Positions 1 to 8,554 are shown, counted from the first letter of the stretch. The stretch is 64,000 nt of DNA from Paenibacillus algicola (GCF_005577435.1 NZ_CP040396.1:447501-511500), one strand, 5' to 3'. Program-made: numbers and translations. The notes: a model not told the origin generated them from the letters alone.

Positions 1-1491
1 GCAATTATCCATCGGGGCAAACCATGGACCTATCGGGAGCTGAATGAACGAGTTCTGCAATTTGCAGTTCAGTTGAAAAAAATAGGAATAAAAGCTGGGG
101 AGCGTATACTAATCGAGATGCATCCTACTCCGACCGCAGTGGCGCTGCTGATTGCAATTTCAAAACTGGGGGCTGTCTTTGTCCCGGTGAGTCCTGATTC
201 TCCCCAAGCTCGGTTGGAAGATATCGCTCTATTAACCGGTGCGGTACTTCACATTCAGGATAAACAGGGCGAAAGGGTGCTTGAAACGCAAGGGATCTGT
301 CAGATTCATGTAGAGGCGGAGTGGCTCATCCATCGAACTTCACTGCGGCTTCAGCCAAATGAGACGCAAGTAACAAGAGTAAGCAGCGAGGTAGATTTAT
401 GCTACATGATCTTTACTTCGGGTACGACGGGACTTCCGAAAGGGATTATGATGAGCCATCAGGCGGTGGTAGCCTTTTACAAAGGAATGATAGAGACATG
501 TGGTGTTTCAGCTCATGCTCGTATCGGCACGATCTCACCCCTGCAGTTTGATTTATCCCTGTTAGATTTGGGTTTAGCACTTGGAAGCGGTGCTGCACTG
601 GTCCAGGTTCCCAATATTCTCGTGCACCAGCCTAAGCGCATGGTTCGGTATTTATGCGACCATCAGGTTACCCAAATGAACGGTGTGCCCTCGATTTGGC
701 GCCATTTGCTACAGAAGGTAAGCGAGCCCATCTACGACCTGCTGAGCCTAGAAGCAGTCCTGTTCGCCGGTGAAAGCTTTCCGGTAATAGAGCTTGTTAA
801 GCTTAAATCCATCCTACCAGGATTGAGCCGTATTATTAACTGCTTTGGCCAATCGGAATCAGTAGCCTGCACTTTTCACGATGTTAAGCCGGAGCTGGAG
901 TCGAAACCATCCTGCCTCAGCATAGGGCGAGGCATACCGGGAGCCGAAATGCTCTTAATCGATGAAGAGGGGCGGCCTATTAAGGAGGTAGGAGTGATTG
1001 GCGAGCTATATCTTGGAGGACCGATCCTATTCTCGGGCTATTGGAAGGATGAGGAGCTTACACAAAGGGCGCTTGTGCCGCATCCTCTCCGGCCAGAAGG
1101 CAAAGAAAAGGTCTTCAGGACGGGGGACCTAGCTTACATGGGGACGAACGGACACTTTTTCTACAAGGGACGCAAGGACCATCAGGTCAAAGTACAAGGC
1201 AACAGGGTGGAACTCGGGGAGATCCAGAACCGTCTGCTGGCTCACCCAGATGTTCATGAGGCGGAGATCATTCTGCAGAGTACGGAGGCAGGAGCGGCGA
1301 TCTGGGCGTTCCTTGTGCCTGCTCCGAGGACAACTCCGGTCAAGGAGGAACTGCGAAAGTATTGTGCGCTGGCTCTGCCTGCTTACATGCTGCCATCCCG
1401 ATTTTTCTTTATCGATGTAATGCCGGTAACCATTAACGGAAAGATCGACACAAAAGCGCTCTTGGCATACAGTCGACAAGCAACTTCGTAA
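1..1491 (+). CDS. Stand-alone AMP-forming adenylation enzyme (5' end outside window)
   Basis: Activates a carboxylic acid, probably an amino acid, as an acyl-AMP and loads it on a carrier protein. The reading frame is open from base 1 and starts inside the usual WTYRELN motif, so the true start lies left of the window. Core motifs seen in order are TSGTTGLPKG (about nt 415-445), an A4-type FDLSLLD whose first Asp is the residue that binds the alpha-amine in amino-acid-activating enzymes, GQSES, RTGDLAY, KVQGNRVELGEI and the terminal PVTINGKID with the catalytic Lys. There is no fused condensation or carrier domain: the protein ends at the A10 motif and the carrier is the next gene, 28 bp on. 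Substrate cannot be read reliably by eye. Sure of the family, not of the substrate. Confidence 0.92.
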   Translation, partial: AIIHRGKPWTYRELNERVLQFAVQLKKIGIKAGERILIEMHPTPTAVALLIAISKLGAVFVPVSPDSPQARLEDIALLTGAVLHIQDKQGERVLETQGICQIHVEAEWLIHRTSLRLQPNETQVTRVSSEVDLCYMIFTSGTTGLPKGIMMSHQAVVAFYKGMIETCGVSAHARIGTISPLQFDLSLLDLGLALGSGAALVQVPNILVHQPKRMVRYLCDHQVTQMNGVPSIWRHLLQKVSEPIYDLLSLEAVLFAGESFPVIELVKLKSILPGLSRIINCFGQSESVACTFHDVKPELESKPSCLSIGRGIPGAEMLLIDEEGRPIKEVGVIGELYLGGPILFSGYWKDEELTQRALVPHPLRPEGKEKVFRTGDLAYMGTNGHFFYKGRKDHQVKVQGNRVELGEIQNRLLAHPDVHEAEIILQSTEAGAAIWAFLVPAPRTTPVKEELRKYCALALPAYMLPSRFFFIDVMPVTINGKIDTKALLAYSRQATS

Positions 1492-1519
1492 CGCTATTCA
1501 ATATTTCATTTGGGAAAGG

Positions 1520-1825
1520 ATGGCTAAAACAATGCAAAAAGAAGAGTTCAAACAACAATTTCTAACATTTCTCCAATCGATCAATTTGGATCAGGAGGTA
1601 AGGGAGATTGACGATACCACTAACCTGCTGGAGGCCGGATATATCGATTCCCTCAATATGGTCGAGATGATCATTTACTTGGAAGAAATGACGGGAGAAG
1701 AGATTGCTATTGAAAACTATCAACTTCGCAATTTCTATACGATTGAGGGCATTTATCATATCTTTATTGCGAATAAAGTAACGGTTGGGGGCATAAGCGA
1801 TGGCTATCACGATGAAAGATTTTGA
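1520..1825 (+). CDS. Stand-alone acyl/peptidyl carrier protein
   Basis: A 101-residue carrier protein that would hold the activated substrate on a phosphopantetheine arm. The attachment site is the Ser in the GYIDSLNMVEM segment (about residue 41), followed by the acidic helix EEMTGEEI typical of the fold. It starts at ATG 1520, with GGAAAGG nearby. The last 26 nt overlap the next gene, which suggests translational coupling. The C-terminal dozen residues run past the normal end of the fold. Its place directly after a discrete adenylation enzyme and before a P450 resembles pathways in which a carrier-bound amino acid is oxidised before transfer. The partner assignment is inferred from order only. 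Confidence 0.9.
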   Translation: MAKTMQKEEFKQQFLTFLQSINLDQEVREIDDTTNLLEAGYIDSLNMVEMIIYLEEMTGEEIAIENYQLRNFYTIEGIYHIFIANKVTVGGISDGYHDERF

Positions 1826-2474
1826 GACCGAGATGAAGCAGAGTTTTCAGCTCTTGGGGTGTGCGCAGTTGCATGATGCAGCTATGCAGTATAGTACTTA
1901 CTTAAAGATTTCCCTAACTACCCGTACATCAATAAAGAAGCTGGCAGGTCCCGTATTTCCGGTCATAACCGACAACGACATGCTTCCTTGCTTGCAAGCG
2001 CTTGACGCGGCTCCGACCGGTTCGGTTTTGTTCGTGCAAAACCAAAGCGGTAAATCGGAAGCATTGGCGGGTGATATCTTTGTAACAGCTGCCAAGCAGC
2101 AAGGGCTCGAAGGGCTGATTGTTAACGGTGCAGTCAGAGATATCGATGTGATTGAGAATATGGGCTTCCCGGTGTTTTCAAACAGCGTAACTTTCGTATC
2201 GGCGAAAACAGCAAAAGCGGCATCCGCTGCCATACCCGCAACTGTTGTACTGGATGGAATAGAGCTCGAGCCAATGGACTGGATTTTCGCTGACAGCGAC
2301 GGCGTTCTTCTCATAAAGAAGAAGTATATGAAGACGGTCTACAAAGCAGCCATGATGCTCCGGAACCGGGAAGAAGATTTGCGGCAGCGGATAGCAGGCG
2401 GGGAAAGGCTTTCGGATTTGTGCGGACTTCATGACTTTGTTGCAGGTAAAGCGGAGCTGAAATTTGAAGCTTAA
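1800..2474 (+). CDS. RraA-like / HMG-CHA aldolase-like protein
   Basis: A 224-residue member of the RraA/dimethylmenaquinone-methyltransferase-like fold. Members include 4-hydroxy-4-methyl-2-oxoglutarate aldolase, oxaloacetate decarboxylases and RNase E inhibitors. The family core is visible as GLIVNGAVRDIDVIENMGFPVF (about residues 101-122), containing the GxxRD motif whose Arg and Asp bind the keto-acid and metal, and later DWIFADSDGVLLI. The gene overlaps the carrier gene. A downstream in-frame ATG at 1812 is an alternative start. Within a carrier-protein/P450 cluster it could cleave a beta-hydroxy or keto-acid intermediate; that role is a guess. The fold call is firm, the reaction is not. 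Confidence 0.8.
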   Translation: MAITMKDFETEMKQSFQLLGCAQLHDAAMQYSTYLKISLTTRTSIKKLAGPVFPVITDNDMLPCLQALDAAPTGSVLFVQNQSGKSEALAGDIFVTAAKQQGLEGLIVNGAVRDIDVIENMGFPVFSNSVTFVSAKTAKAASAAIPATVVLDGIELEPMDWIFADSDGVLLIKKKYMKTVYKAAMMLRNREEDLRQRIAGGERLSDLCGLHDFVAGKAELKFEA

Positions 2475-2500
2475 ACAAATTGAAGGAAGGTGTCAGGACA

Positions 2501-3700
2501 ATGAGAGTGATCGACATCGAGCTGGAAAGTCACGAATATCAGCGGAACCCTTGGGATGTTTATGCCTATTTACGGAATAACAAGCCGGTTTTTTGGTCGG
2601 AGGCTAACCGCAGCTTTTATATATCAAAGGCTTCTTTAATTCGCGATATACTGATGGATCGGGATCACTTTACGGCGGAACATGTCTTTCGAACTACCAG
2701 ACATCTGTTCGGCCCTACCATTATCGATATGGAGGGCGAGCATCATCAGCGGATTCGCGCTGCACTGGGAAAGAAGTTCAAATCAGGCGAAGTTAACACC
2801 GTGCTGGAGGGAATCATTAACGAAGTCGTGCAGAAGCGTTTCGACAGATTAGGCGCCTGTACGGAATTAGAAGTAATCAGCGGCTTTGCTGCAGCGATCC
2901 CAATCGGTGTCATTATGCGGATATTAGGCCTTCCTGTCGAGCATTCGGATTGGGTATTCACTGTGATGCGTCCCATCATGCGCTACCTGGATAACTCTAA
3001 GGAAAGTATGACACAAGCGTTAACTTCCGCGGATCAACTTCAGGCGTATATTCTGGAAACTATTCGTCTTACGCCTTCCTTCGAGCCTGGTTCACTGCTT
3101 GCCGAGCTTCTGCCCAATCCGGGGAGCGAGCTGCTGACGGAGGCTGAGCTAGTACGTCATGTCATGCTCCTACTTTCAGCAGGGACAGACACGACGATGG
3201 GTACGATCGCCAACGTAATTACCTGTCTGCTCCGCAACCCTGAGACGTTGAAGGAGTTGCAGCAAGATACTGAGCTTCTGCCGCGCGTAATTAAGGAGAC
3301 GCTAAGATTGGAGCCGCCGCTTCACTCTACGTTAAGAATAGCGAAGGAGAAGGTGGTCATCCAAGATGTTACTATCCCAAAGGGGTCGGCGGTTCAGCTT
3401 CTGCTAGCAAGTGCAAATCGGGATGAGGAGATCTACGATCATGCCGATCGCTGGGATATTTACCGCAGGGAAAAGCATACGATGGCGTTTGGAGCCGGCA
3501 GTCACCATTGCATTGGAACACTGCTTGCCCAGAAAGAACTTGAACTGATATTCAAGGAGTTTTTCAAGCGCTATGTCATAGCACCGAGGCAAGGCTTAGC
3601 GCTTCCTGAAATCAGAGGAAGGAGCTTTCGCTGCCCGCAGGAGGTTTTTATACAATTAGAGCCTGCATGTCAAATTACAAGCTGTTCGATAAGGGGTTAG
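2501..3700 (+). CDS. Cytochrome P450
   Basis: A soluble bacterial P450 of 399 residues, usual length for the family. Diagnostic motifs are the I-helix AGTDTT (about residue 227), the K-helix ETLR (about 266) and the haem loop FGAGSHHCIG, whose Cys is the axial haem ligand (about 336). It presumably hydroxylates or otherwise oxidises the substrate held on the neighbouring carrier protein. No ferredoxin or reductase gene is nearby, so electrons would come from a general partner. ATG 2501 is chosen over an in-frame TTG at 2480 because AAGGAAGG lies at proper spacing before it. It ends only 4 bp before the next gene, so the two are co-transcribed. Confidence 0.94.
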   Translation: MRVIDIELESHEYQRNPWDVYAYLRNNKPVFWSEANRSFYISKASLIRDILMDRDHFTAEHVFRTTRHLFGPTIIDMEGEHHQRIRAALGKKFKSGEVNTVLEGIINEVVQKRFDRLGACTELEVISGFAAAIPIGVIMRILGLPVEHSDWVFTVMRPIMRYLDNSKESMTQALTSADQLQAYILETIRLTPSFEPGSLLAELLPNPGSELLTEAELVRHVMLLLSAGTDTTMGTIANVITCLLRNPETLKELQQDTELLPRVIKETLRLEPPLHSTLRIAKEKVVIQDVTIPKGSAVQLLLASANRDEEIYDHADRWDIYRREKHTMAFGAGSHHCIGTLLAQKELELIFKEFFKRYVIAPRQGLALPEIRGRSFRCPQEVFIQLEPACQITSCSIRG

Positions 3701-3704
3701 TCAT

Positions 3705-4730
3705 TTGAAAATAATAGATCAAATCGTGCTGCCGGTTAACTTGAAACCGATGATTTCGACCTATGAGCATCATGCAACAGTATTTGCTGGTATTTCGTTT
3801 AAAGATGATTATTTGGATTGGTTGTACAGCAATTATATTCAAATTTGGTGCAGTCGTGACTTTGAAACAAATCGAAACGTTTCTATTAATTATTGCGATA
3901 ACGGCGATGATTATCACAGCAACTATAACTCTTGCCCATTCATGTGGACCTACGCTATTCCAAATCAATACGTTGGAAGCGAAGGGGACGTCGTCCAATT
4001 TTTTAAGCGCGCCCTGCAGGACCAGTACTATGTTCGGCCGTTTCTTGATGTTTATTATTTACCTGATTCGAGCGATTATGGTGTTACGCACTATATTGCC
4101 GGCAAACAAATCTACGGTTACGATGACCGTAAACAAACCTTCAACTTGCTCGGCTATCGTGACGGTCAGTATTTGCCGTCGGAGATTCCGTATGCCTTAG
4201 TTGAGCAAGCATTTTATGCGAATAAGAATGAGCAGGACTGGCAATCCCATCTACACCTGGGACACTATAAAGAAGCACGCTATGGGTTGGATCTAACTCG
4301 TATCAGCCAGCTGATCCACGACTACACGTATTCAACTCAACGAAACTTATACAAGGAGGAATGGAAAAAAACGGATTGCTTTGGTCTTGAGACGTATATG
4401 TATATCATCCAATATTTGCACGCTTTGCAAAAAGGAGATACGACCTTTGATATCCGGCCCTCCCATCTGATGTGGGAGCATAAGCATGTCATGCTGAAGA
4501 GGCTTAACCGGCTGGTACATAAAAAAGTGCTAGACGCTTCCGTACTAGAGAAGTATGGACCGCTTGTTGAGCAAACAGTCTTATTGCGGAACTACTTACT
4601 AAAATACAAGAGAGTCAAGGATAACAAAGTCATTGACCGGATTGTAGTCGCTTTGCAGCATATTCATCGGCAGGAATATGCTATTATGCAGGAGATTGAG
4701 CATAAGTTGGCGGTATACAGACCAGCTTAA
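3705..4730 (+). CDS. Unrecognised cluster protein, C39/BtrH-like pattern
   Basis: I do not recognise this 341-residue protein with certainty. Its middle has the layout of papain/C39-like and BtrH-type proteins: a His (GVTHYIAG, about residue 127), then YGYDDRKQTFNLLGY, then a helix EIPYALVEQAFY. It has no signal peptide and no membrane segment. BtrH transfers an acyl group from a carrier protein to an aminoglycoside, so a transfer or offloading role next to a ligase and carrier would be sensible, but this is inference. An N-terminal catalytic Cys at the expected spot is not obvious; Cys residues occur at about 46, 61 and 74 instead. It uses TTG at 3705 after AGGGG. It is the last gene of the cluster. 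Confidence 0.7.
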   Translation: MKIIDQIVLPVNLKPMISTYEHHATVFAGISFKDDYLDWLYSNYIQIWCSRDFETNRNVSINYCDNGDDYHSNYNSCPFMWTYAIPNQYVGSEGDVVQFFKRALQDQYYVRPFLDVYYLPDSSDYGVTHYIAGKQIYGYDDRKQTFNLLGYRDGQYLPSEIPYALVEQAFYANKNEQDWQSHLHLGHYKEARYGLDLTRISQLIHDYTYSTQRNLYKEEWKKTDCFGLETYMYIIQYLHALQKGDTTFDIRPSHLMWEHKHVMLKRLNRLVHKKVLDASVLEKYGPLVEQTVLLRNYLLKYKRVKDNKVIDRIVVALQHIHRQEYAIMQEIEHKLAVYRPA

Positions 4731-4734
4731 TAAA

Positions 4735-4768
4735 GCCTGGCTGAATTCATTTCAGCCAGGCCTTTCAT
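4735..4768 (+). terminator. Intrinsic terminator of the adenylation/P450 unit
   Basis: An 11-bp stem, GCCTGGCTGAA, pairs with its complement after a four-base loop and is followed by CCTTTC. It lies 5 bp after the last gene, between convergent units, and could serve both. Confidence 0.75.
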
Positions 4769-4784
4769 TCGTGTAGCTGTGGCA

Positions 4785-5597
4785 TCAGGGACCATAGTTT
4801 TTGCGGTATTCACTAGGGGTTATACCAATAATGTTTACGAATGACCGATGGAAATGGCTTTGGCTTGAGAAGCTAAGTTGTTCGCTAATCTCCTGGATAC
4901 TTAATTTTTTCTGTTTTAACAGCTCTTGAGCTTTACGGATTCGAACTTGCAGCAAATAATTATATGGTGAATAGCCAGTATGTTTTTTGAAGGAGCGTAT
5001 AAAGTGGTACTTACTCTGTTTCGAAACAGCCATAAGCATCTCAAGTGAAATGTTATCTGTATAATGTTCGTGGATATACTCCACGGACTGTTTAATATAT
5101 TGATCCAACACCACATGGGAGAAGAGCGAGCAGTTCTTGTGTTCATGGCTGCCAGTTGTGAGTTTGCTGAGGACTTCAAAAACCTCAGATTGAATAGTCT
5201 CTGGTTCAGCATTATTGTTGTCATTAAGGTAATTAACCGTCCACTTGTTGATATACTTCATAAACTCAGTGGTATTGATTGACTGGATCTCGTAGAATTC
5301 AATTTCATCCATGTACCCTGAGCAAATACACCAATTGTGAAACTCTTCGCGATTCCAAGAGATAATGACAGATTTAGCTTTTTCCTTAATCGTATGCCAA
5401 TGGATTACAGAGGGATTCTTAATGGAAGCAGTTCCATTCTTTAATGAGTAGCAATGAGCAGAAAAGTGTGAATCTACTTTGCCGCTTAAAGGGATGAGCA
5501 ATTGATATTTATCTGAATGCTCATGAGGTTCATCCTCTGTCTCCTCTGCTACATCAATCAATAAGTCGGTGTGTGGCAATGAAAGCTTGTATATAAT
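4785..5597 (-). CDS. AraC-family transcriptional regulator, start disturbed
   Basis: A DNA-binding regulator with an N-terminal cupin-like sensor (HEHSDKYQLLIPLSG, then a run to about residue 110) and a C-terminal double helix-turn-helix (SLEMLMAVSKQSKYHFIRSF and IQEISEQLSFSSQSHFHRSF, ending TPSEYRK). No ATG, GTG or TTG is well placed. A strong AAGGGGGGG site sits at 5607-5615, followed only by ATC, ATT and ATA codons, so I set the start at ATT 5597. TTG 5579 is the nearest ordinary start but is too far from the site. The IS30 remnant ends at 5647, about 30 bp upstream, so the 5' end may have been cut or rearranged. It may have controlled the convergent P450 unit. Codon use is AT-rich like that unit. 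Confidence 0.75.
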   Translation of the reverse strand: MIYKLSLPHTDLLIDVAEETEDEPHEHSDKYQLLIPLSGKVDSHFSAHCYSLKNGTASIKNPSVIHWHTIKEKAKSVIISWNREEFHNWCICSGYMDEIEFYEIQSINTTEFMKYINKWTVNYLNDNNNAEPETIQSEVFEVLSKLTTGSHEHKNCSLFSHVVLDQYIKQSVEYIHEHYTDNISLEMLMAVSKQSKYHFIRSFKKHTGYSPYNYLLQVRIRKAQELLKQKKLSIQEISEQLSFSSQSHFHRSFVNIIGITPSEYRKNYGP

Positions 5598-5646
5598 GAT
5601 TGTATTCCCCCCCTTGATTATTAAGTTCAGTTGTTTTTTTATAGGG

Positions 5647-5671
5647 CAGATTGTCAAGCTAAGTGCGACAC
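5647..5671 (+). repeat. IS30 left inverted repeat
   Basis: Contains ATTGT at 5650-5654 and GTGCGACAC at 5663-5671. It pairs with the repeat at 6693-6717. Confidence 0.7.
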
Positions 5672-6609
5672 TTCTTCCATGAAAGCTTCGTGAGCTGAGC
5701 GCCATCCTAGGCATTTGCGAGGCCGGTTGTTAATCAATCGGACGGCGCTAGCCAATTCTTCGTCGGAAACCAAAGAGAAATTGTGCCTTTTCGGGAAGAA
5801 CCCACTCACGGAGGAGGCCGTTAGCGTTTGAGCCTCGCTGCCAGGAAGAGTAAGGATTTGCAAAATAAACCTTGACTCCATAAACAGCTTCCAGGTTCGC
5901 ATAGCAAGCAAATTCCTTCCCTTGATCGGTTGTGGCCGTCTTCATCGTGCCTTGCGGATATTGGCTTGCTACGACTCCGAAAACAACTTCCATAGAGTGA
6001 ACGGTTCGATCGGGTAAGTATAAGGCGACATACAAACGCGTTTTTCGTTCGACAAACGTGGCGGCGCATGCCTTGCTTTTGCCACGGCTGGTGACGACGG
6101 TATCGAGTTCCCAATGGCCAAATGTCGACCCCTTACGAACCTTTCTCGGCCTTTTGCTAATGGGAGTACCGATGAGAAAACGGCCGCGCTTTTCAAGAGG
6201 CTTCCGACGTTTGCCCTTATGTCTCAGCACTTTAATTTCTCCAACTGCCAAACGGCCCTGGTATAGCCATCGATAGATCGTCTTAAAAGAAACGAACGTC
6301 TTGCCTTCGATTCGACGTTTCGCTACGATCTGCTCAGGCGACCAGGTCTCCTGCAGTTTGAGATTCAACTCTTCAGCAAGCGTTTCGGTTGGTGAACTTA
6401 CCTACAGGCGTACTCGAGACTCTACGCTCGTGGTAAGCGTGCTGAACCGGCTCGGCTTCATAGCCGTTTGGGGTACAGCCACGACGGATCTCTCTCGCAA
6501 TTGTAGCGTGATGACGGCCTGGTTGGCGGGCTATCTTTCCTGTGGATCAACCAAGCTGTAATGTTTGTAGTTGTCCTCGTTCAATTATGCTAAGATGAGA
6601 GTAGCTCAT
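5654..6609 (-). pseudogene. IS30-family transposase, multiply disrupted
   Basis: Three reading frames together rebuild an IS30 transposase. It begins at ATG 6609 (MSYSHLSIIERGQ), hits an in-frame TGA about 19 codons in, resumes with the HTH segment GRHHATIAREIRRG, shifts frame near 6390, runs through WSPEQI and the DDE core (GHWELDTVV, ATTDQGKEFA), and shifts again near 5810 to reach FFPKRHNFSLVSDEELA and VSHLA. At the place where IS30 enzymes carry NENTNGLLR with the third catalytic residue, this copy reads NANGLLRE, so the Glu has been lost as well. It cannot make an active enzyme. Its antisense frames give spurious ORFs. Confidence 0.88.
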
Positions 6610-6692
6610 GTTTGGTTTCTCCTGTGTCTAAATGGGATGTTGTGGTGACTTCCATTGTACACGAAACCAGCGTGGGCCTTTTGTTTTTCTAG

Positions 6693-6717
6693 GTGTCGGA
6701 CCTCATATTACAATTTG
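6693..6717 (-). repeat. IS30 right inverted repeat
   Basis: Read on the minus strand it gives CAAATTGT, eight bases, then GTCCGACAC. The spacing is the same as at the left end. Confidence 0.7.
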
Positions 6718-6927
6718 TCATGGAATAATATTACATCACCAGACTTTCTTCTGTAAAGTTCATTGATGGAGCCGCTAACGGTCGAGAGGAAAATATAAAC
6801 ATATGAGTAAAATATAAAATCCTACGCCCCGGGATTTGCCCTTAGACCCTCCGTAAGCATCCTCACGAACTGCGCACTGTCAGCTCTGCACTTTCGCCAC
6901 CTCACGGTGTGCTGGAGACTTTCACTC
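6718..6927. other. Non-coding stretch with structured minus-strand segment
   Basis: No gene seen. On the minus strand, bases about 6840-6950 read as a chain of short hairpins: GGAG-TGAAAGT-CTCC, and CACC-GTGA-GGTG with a GNRA-type loop. This resembles a fragment of a structured RNA such as a group II intron domain. No reverse transcriptase frame is present, so at most this is a remnant. Confidence 0.35.
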
Positions 6928-7450
6928 CTAAGTCGGTTGCGCTGCCAAGCGAACAAAAAGGGAGTAGAGAAGAGATTGATCAGTTTTGCCATGGCGATGC
7001 ATTTCTAATGGAAATGCATCGCCATGATGCTTATTCACGGCAAATACGTATCCTTCTACACCATATCCCGTCTTGTGTTGAGGAGTAAGGATGTAAACAT
7101 CGGCATTTGTAAAGCTCACATGCTGAAAGGGGAGCTTTTCATCAGTGGTCTGAATAAATAGAAAGGCAGGCAGCTCTAAACACCTTGTCATGATTATCTT
7201 GCCTATAGACTACGGCATAATCGCTCTGAAAAGTTTGATCTCCTTCTTGTCCTAATGTGCTCGATACAAGCAGATGTCCTCGTTCTTCCCGGCCCTTTGA
7301 AATCATGAAAAGTGTTCCCTGACCGGTTTGCTGCTCTGCCCGAAATACTTGGTCTTCATTAACAGAATCAATGGCTATTGAAGCTGTAAGGGCAGATTCC
7401 GGAAATGAGCTGACCCTCGTTTCATGATAATTCCTCGCTTTCGTATCCAC
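6928..7450 (-). pseudogene. Frameshifted gene remnant of unknown function
   Basis: Two overlapping frames appear to be one broken gene. The first (7450-7142) reads through SFPESALTASIAIDSVNED and SDYAVVYRQDNHDKVF. A one-base slip near 7190 moves to the second frame, which continues CLELPAFLFIQTTDEKLPF and ends near 6928 with HRHGKTDQSLLYSLFVRL. Both halves have protein-like composition but I recognise no family and see no signal peptide. There is no credible ribosome site before the GTG at 7450, so the 5' part is probably missing. It sits between the IS remnant and a divergent regulator pair, a typical place for decayed genes. Confidence 0.55.
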
Positions 7451-7467
7451 CTGCCCCCAGCCCCCTG

Positions 7468-8319
7468 TTACTGCTTATCGCGCATGGAGGTGGGGGAGAG
7501 GCCGGTTGCTTTTTTAAACATTTTGGAGAACAGAAACGGGTCGGTGTAGCCGACCGAGCGGGAGACGTCGCTGACAGACAGGGCGTGATTCCGCAGGAGC
7601 TCGGCGGCCCGGCTCATTCGGTACTCCAGTAAAAAGGCCTGCAGCGGAAGACCGTACCTGGTCTTGAACAGACCGGACAGGTAGGTGCGGTCGAGGCCCA
7701 CCTCATCGGCGATGTCCTGGACGGTCACCCGCTGGCTGTAATGATTCTCGATGTAGGCGACAGCCTGGCGGATGTAGGCCTCCTTCGGAGAGGACGGCTG
7801 CGCGGCAGAGGAGGGAGCCTGCTCCGGGGAGCACTGAATCAGCTCAGCCATCAGGCGGTACAAAATGCTGAGGCTGAGTACATCCCGGCTGCGCTTGTCG
7901 CGGGCCGCGACAAGCTCCTGGTGAAAGGTGTGAAATCCTCCGTCTTCCGAAGGCTCGCCGCCGCGGGTATCGAAGATCGGCTGAGTCACCGTCATCCCGG
8001 CCTGCTGCATCAGCGGCTTCGCCTGAACGCCGGAGAAGCCGTACCAGGAGTAGATCCATGGGTCCTCCAGGTCTGCCTCATAATGGACCAGCGTGGCGGG
8101 CGGAATCATGAATCCCTGGCCTGCCTGCAGATCATAGCTGTGCTCTCCAATATGAAAACGGCCTTGGCCGCTATGAATAAAATGAATGATATAGGAGTCC
8201 CGCAGACCGGGCCCCCAGGCGTGTCCAGGCTGGCATTCCTCTCTGCCAAAAAAACGCAGACGGAGATCCAGTGGATTATCCGACGGAGAATGAAACATAT
8301 CGACCATTAATCGGGACAT
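7468..8319 (-). CDS. AraC-family transcriptional regulator (cupin-HTH type)
   Basis: A 283-residue regulator. The N-terminal arm (residues about 20-120) is a cupin-like sugar-binding domain (SYIIHFIHSGQGRFHIGEH, then GQGFMIPP). The C-terminal 100 residues hold two helix-turn-helix units (VQDIADEVGLDRTYLSGLFK and VSDVSRSVGYTDPFLFSKMF) ending in GLSPTSMR, the AraC signature. Length matches the family. It starts at ATG 8319 after GAAAGGCGTG. It is transcribed away from the regulator at 8555, with 235 bp between them. Such proteins normally activate carbohydrate genes close by, so the operon at 10025 is the obvious target, but this is inference. Confidence 0.92.
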   Translation of the reverse strand: MSRLMVDMFHSPSDNPLDLRLRFFGREECQPGHAWGPGLRDSYIIHFIHSGQGRFHIGEHSYDLQAGQGFMIPPATLVHYEADLEDPWIYSWYGFSGVQAKPLMQQAGMTVTQPIFDTRGGEPSEDGGFHTFHQELVAARDKRSRDVLSLSILYRLMAELIQCSPEQAPSSAAQPSSPKEAYIRQAVAYIENHYSQRVTVQDIADEVGLDRTYLSGLFKTRYGLPLQAFLLEYRMSRAAELLRNHALSVSDVSRSVGYTDPFLFSKMFKKATGLSPTSMRDKQ

Positions 8320-8554
8320 AGGGACACGCCTTTCATGTGATTTCTTGAATGTAGGTATCTCTTATTCTAATACAAAAGCTCCCGCTTGTTGACCCCCTGA
8401 ATGCAGCCGGGGAAGGACCGGTACAAGGCACCAGGAAGAGCAGCTAAGCGTATGGGGCATTGCGCAGACTCAGCCCGGCGCCTTATGATGGGACATAAAG
8501 ACCCGGGTATAGGCACTGCGAGGTGGAGGGTCTGTGCCCTGTGAGGAGAGTGAT

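Larger units (their letters stand above)
5647..6717. mobile_element. Degenerate IS30-family insertion sequence (about 1.07 kb)
   Basis: Bounded by imperfect inverted repeats at 5647-5671 and 6693-6717 that share ATTGT, an 8-base spacer and GTSCGACAC, with both ends starting CAR. The interior encodes an IS30-type transposase broken by a stop and frameshifts. No clear target duplication flanks it (GGG left, TCA right), consistent with an old copy or later rearrangement. Confidence 0.8.
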
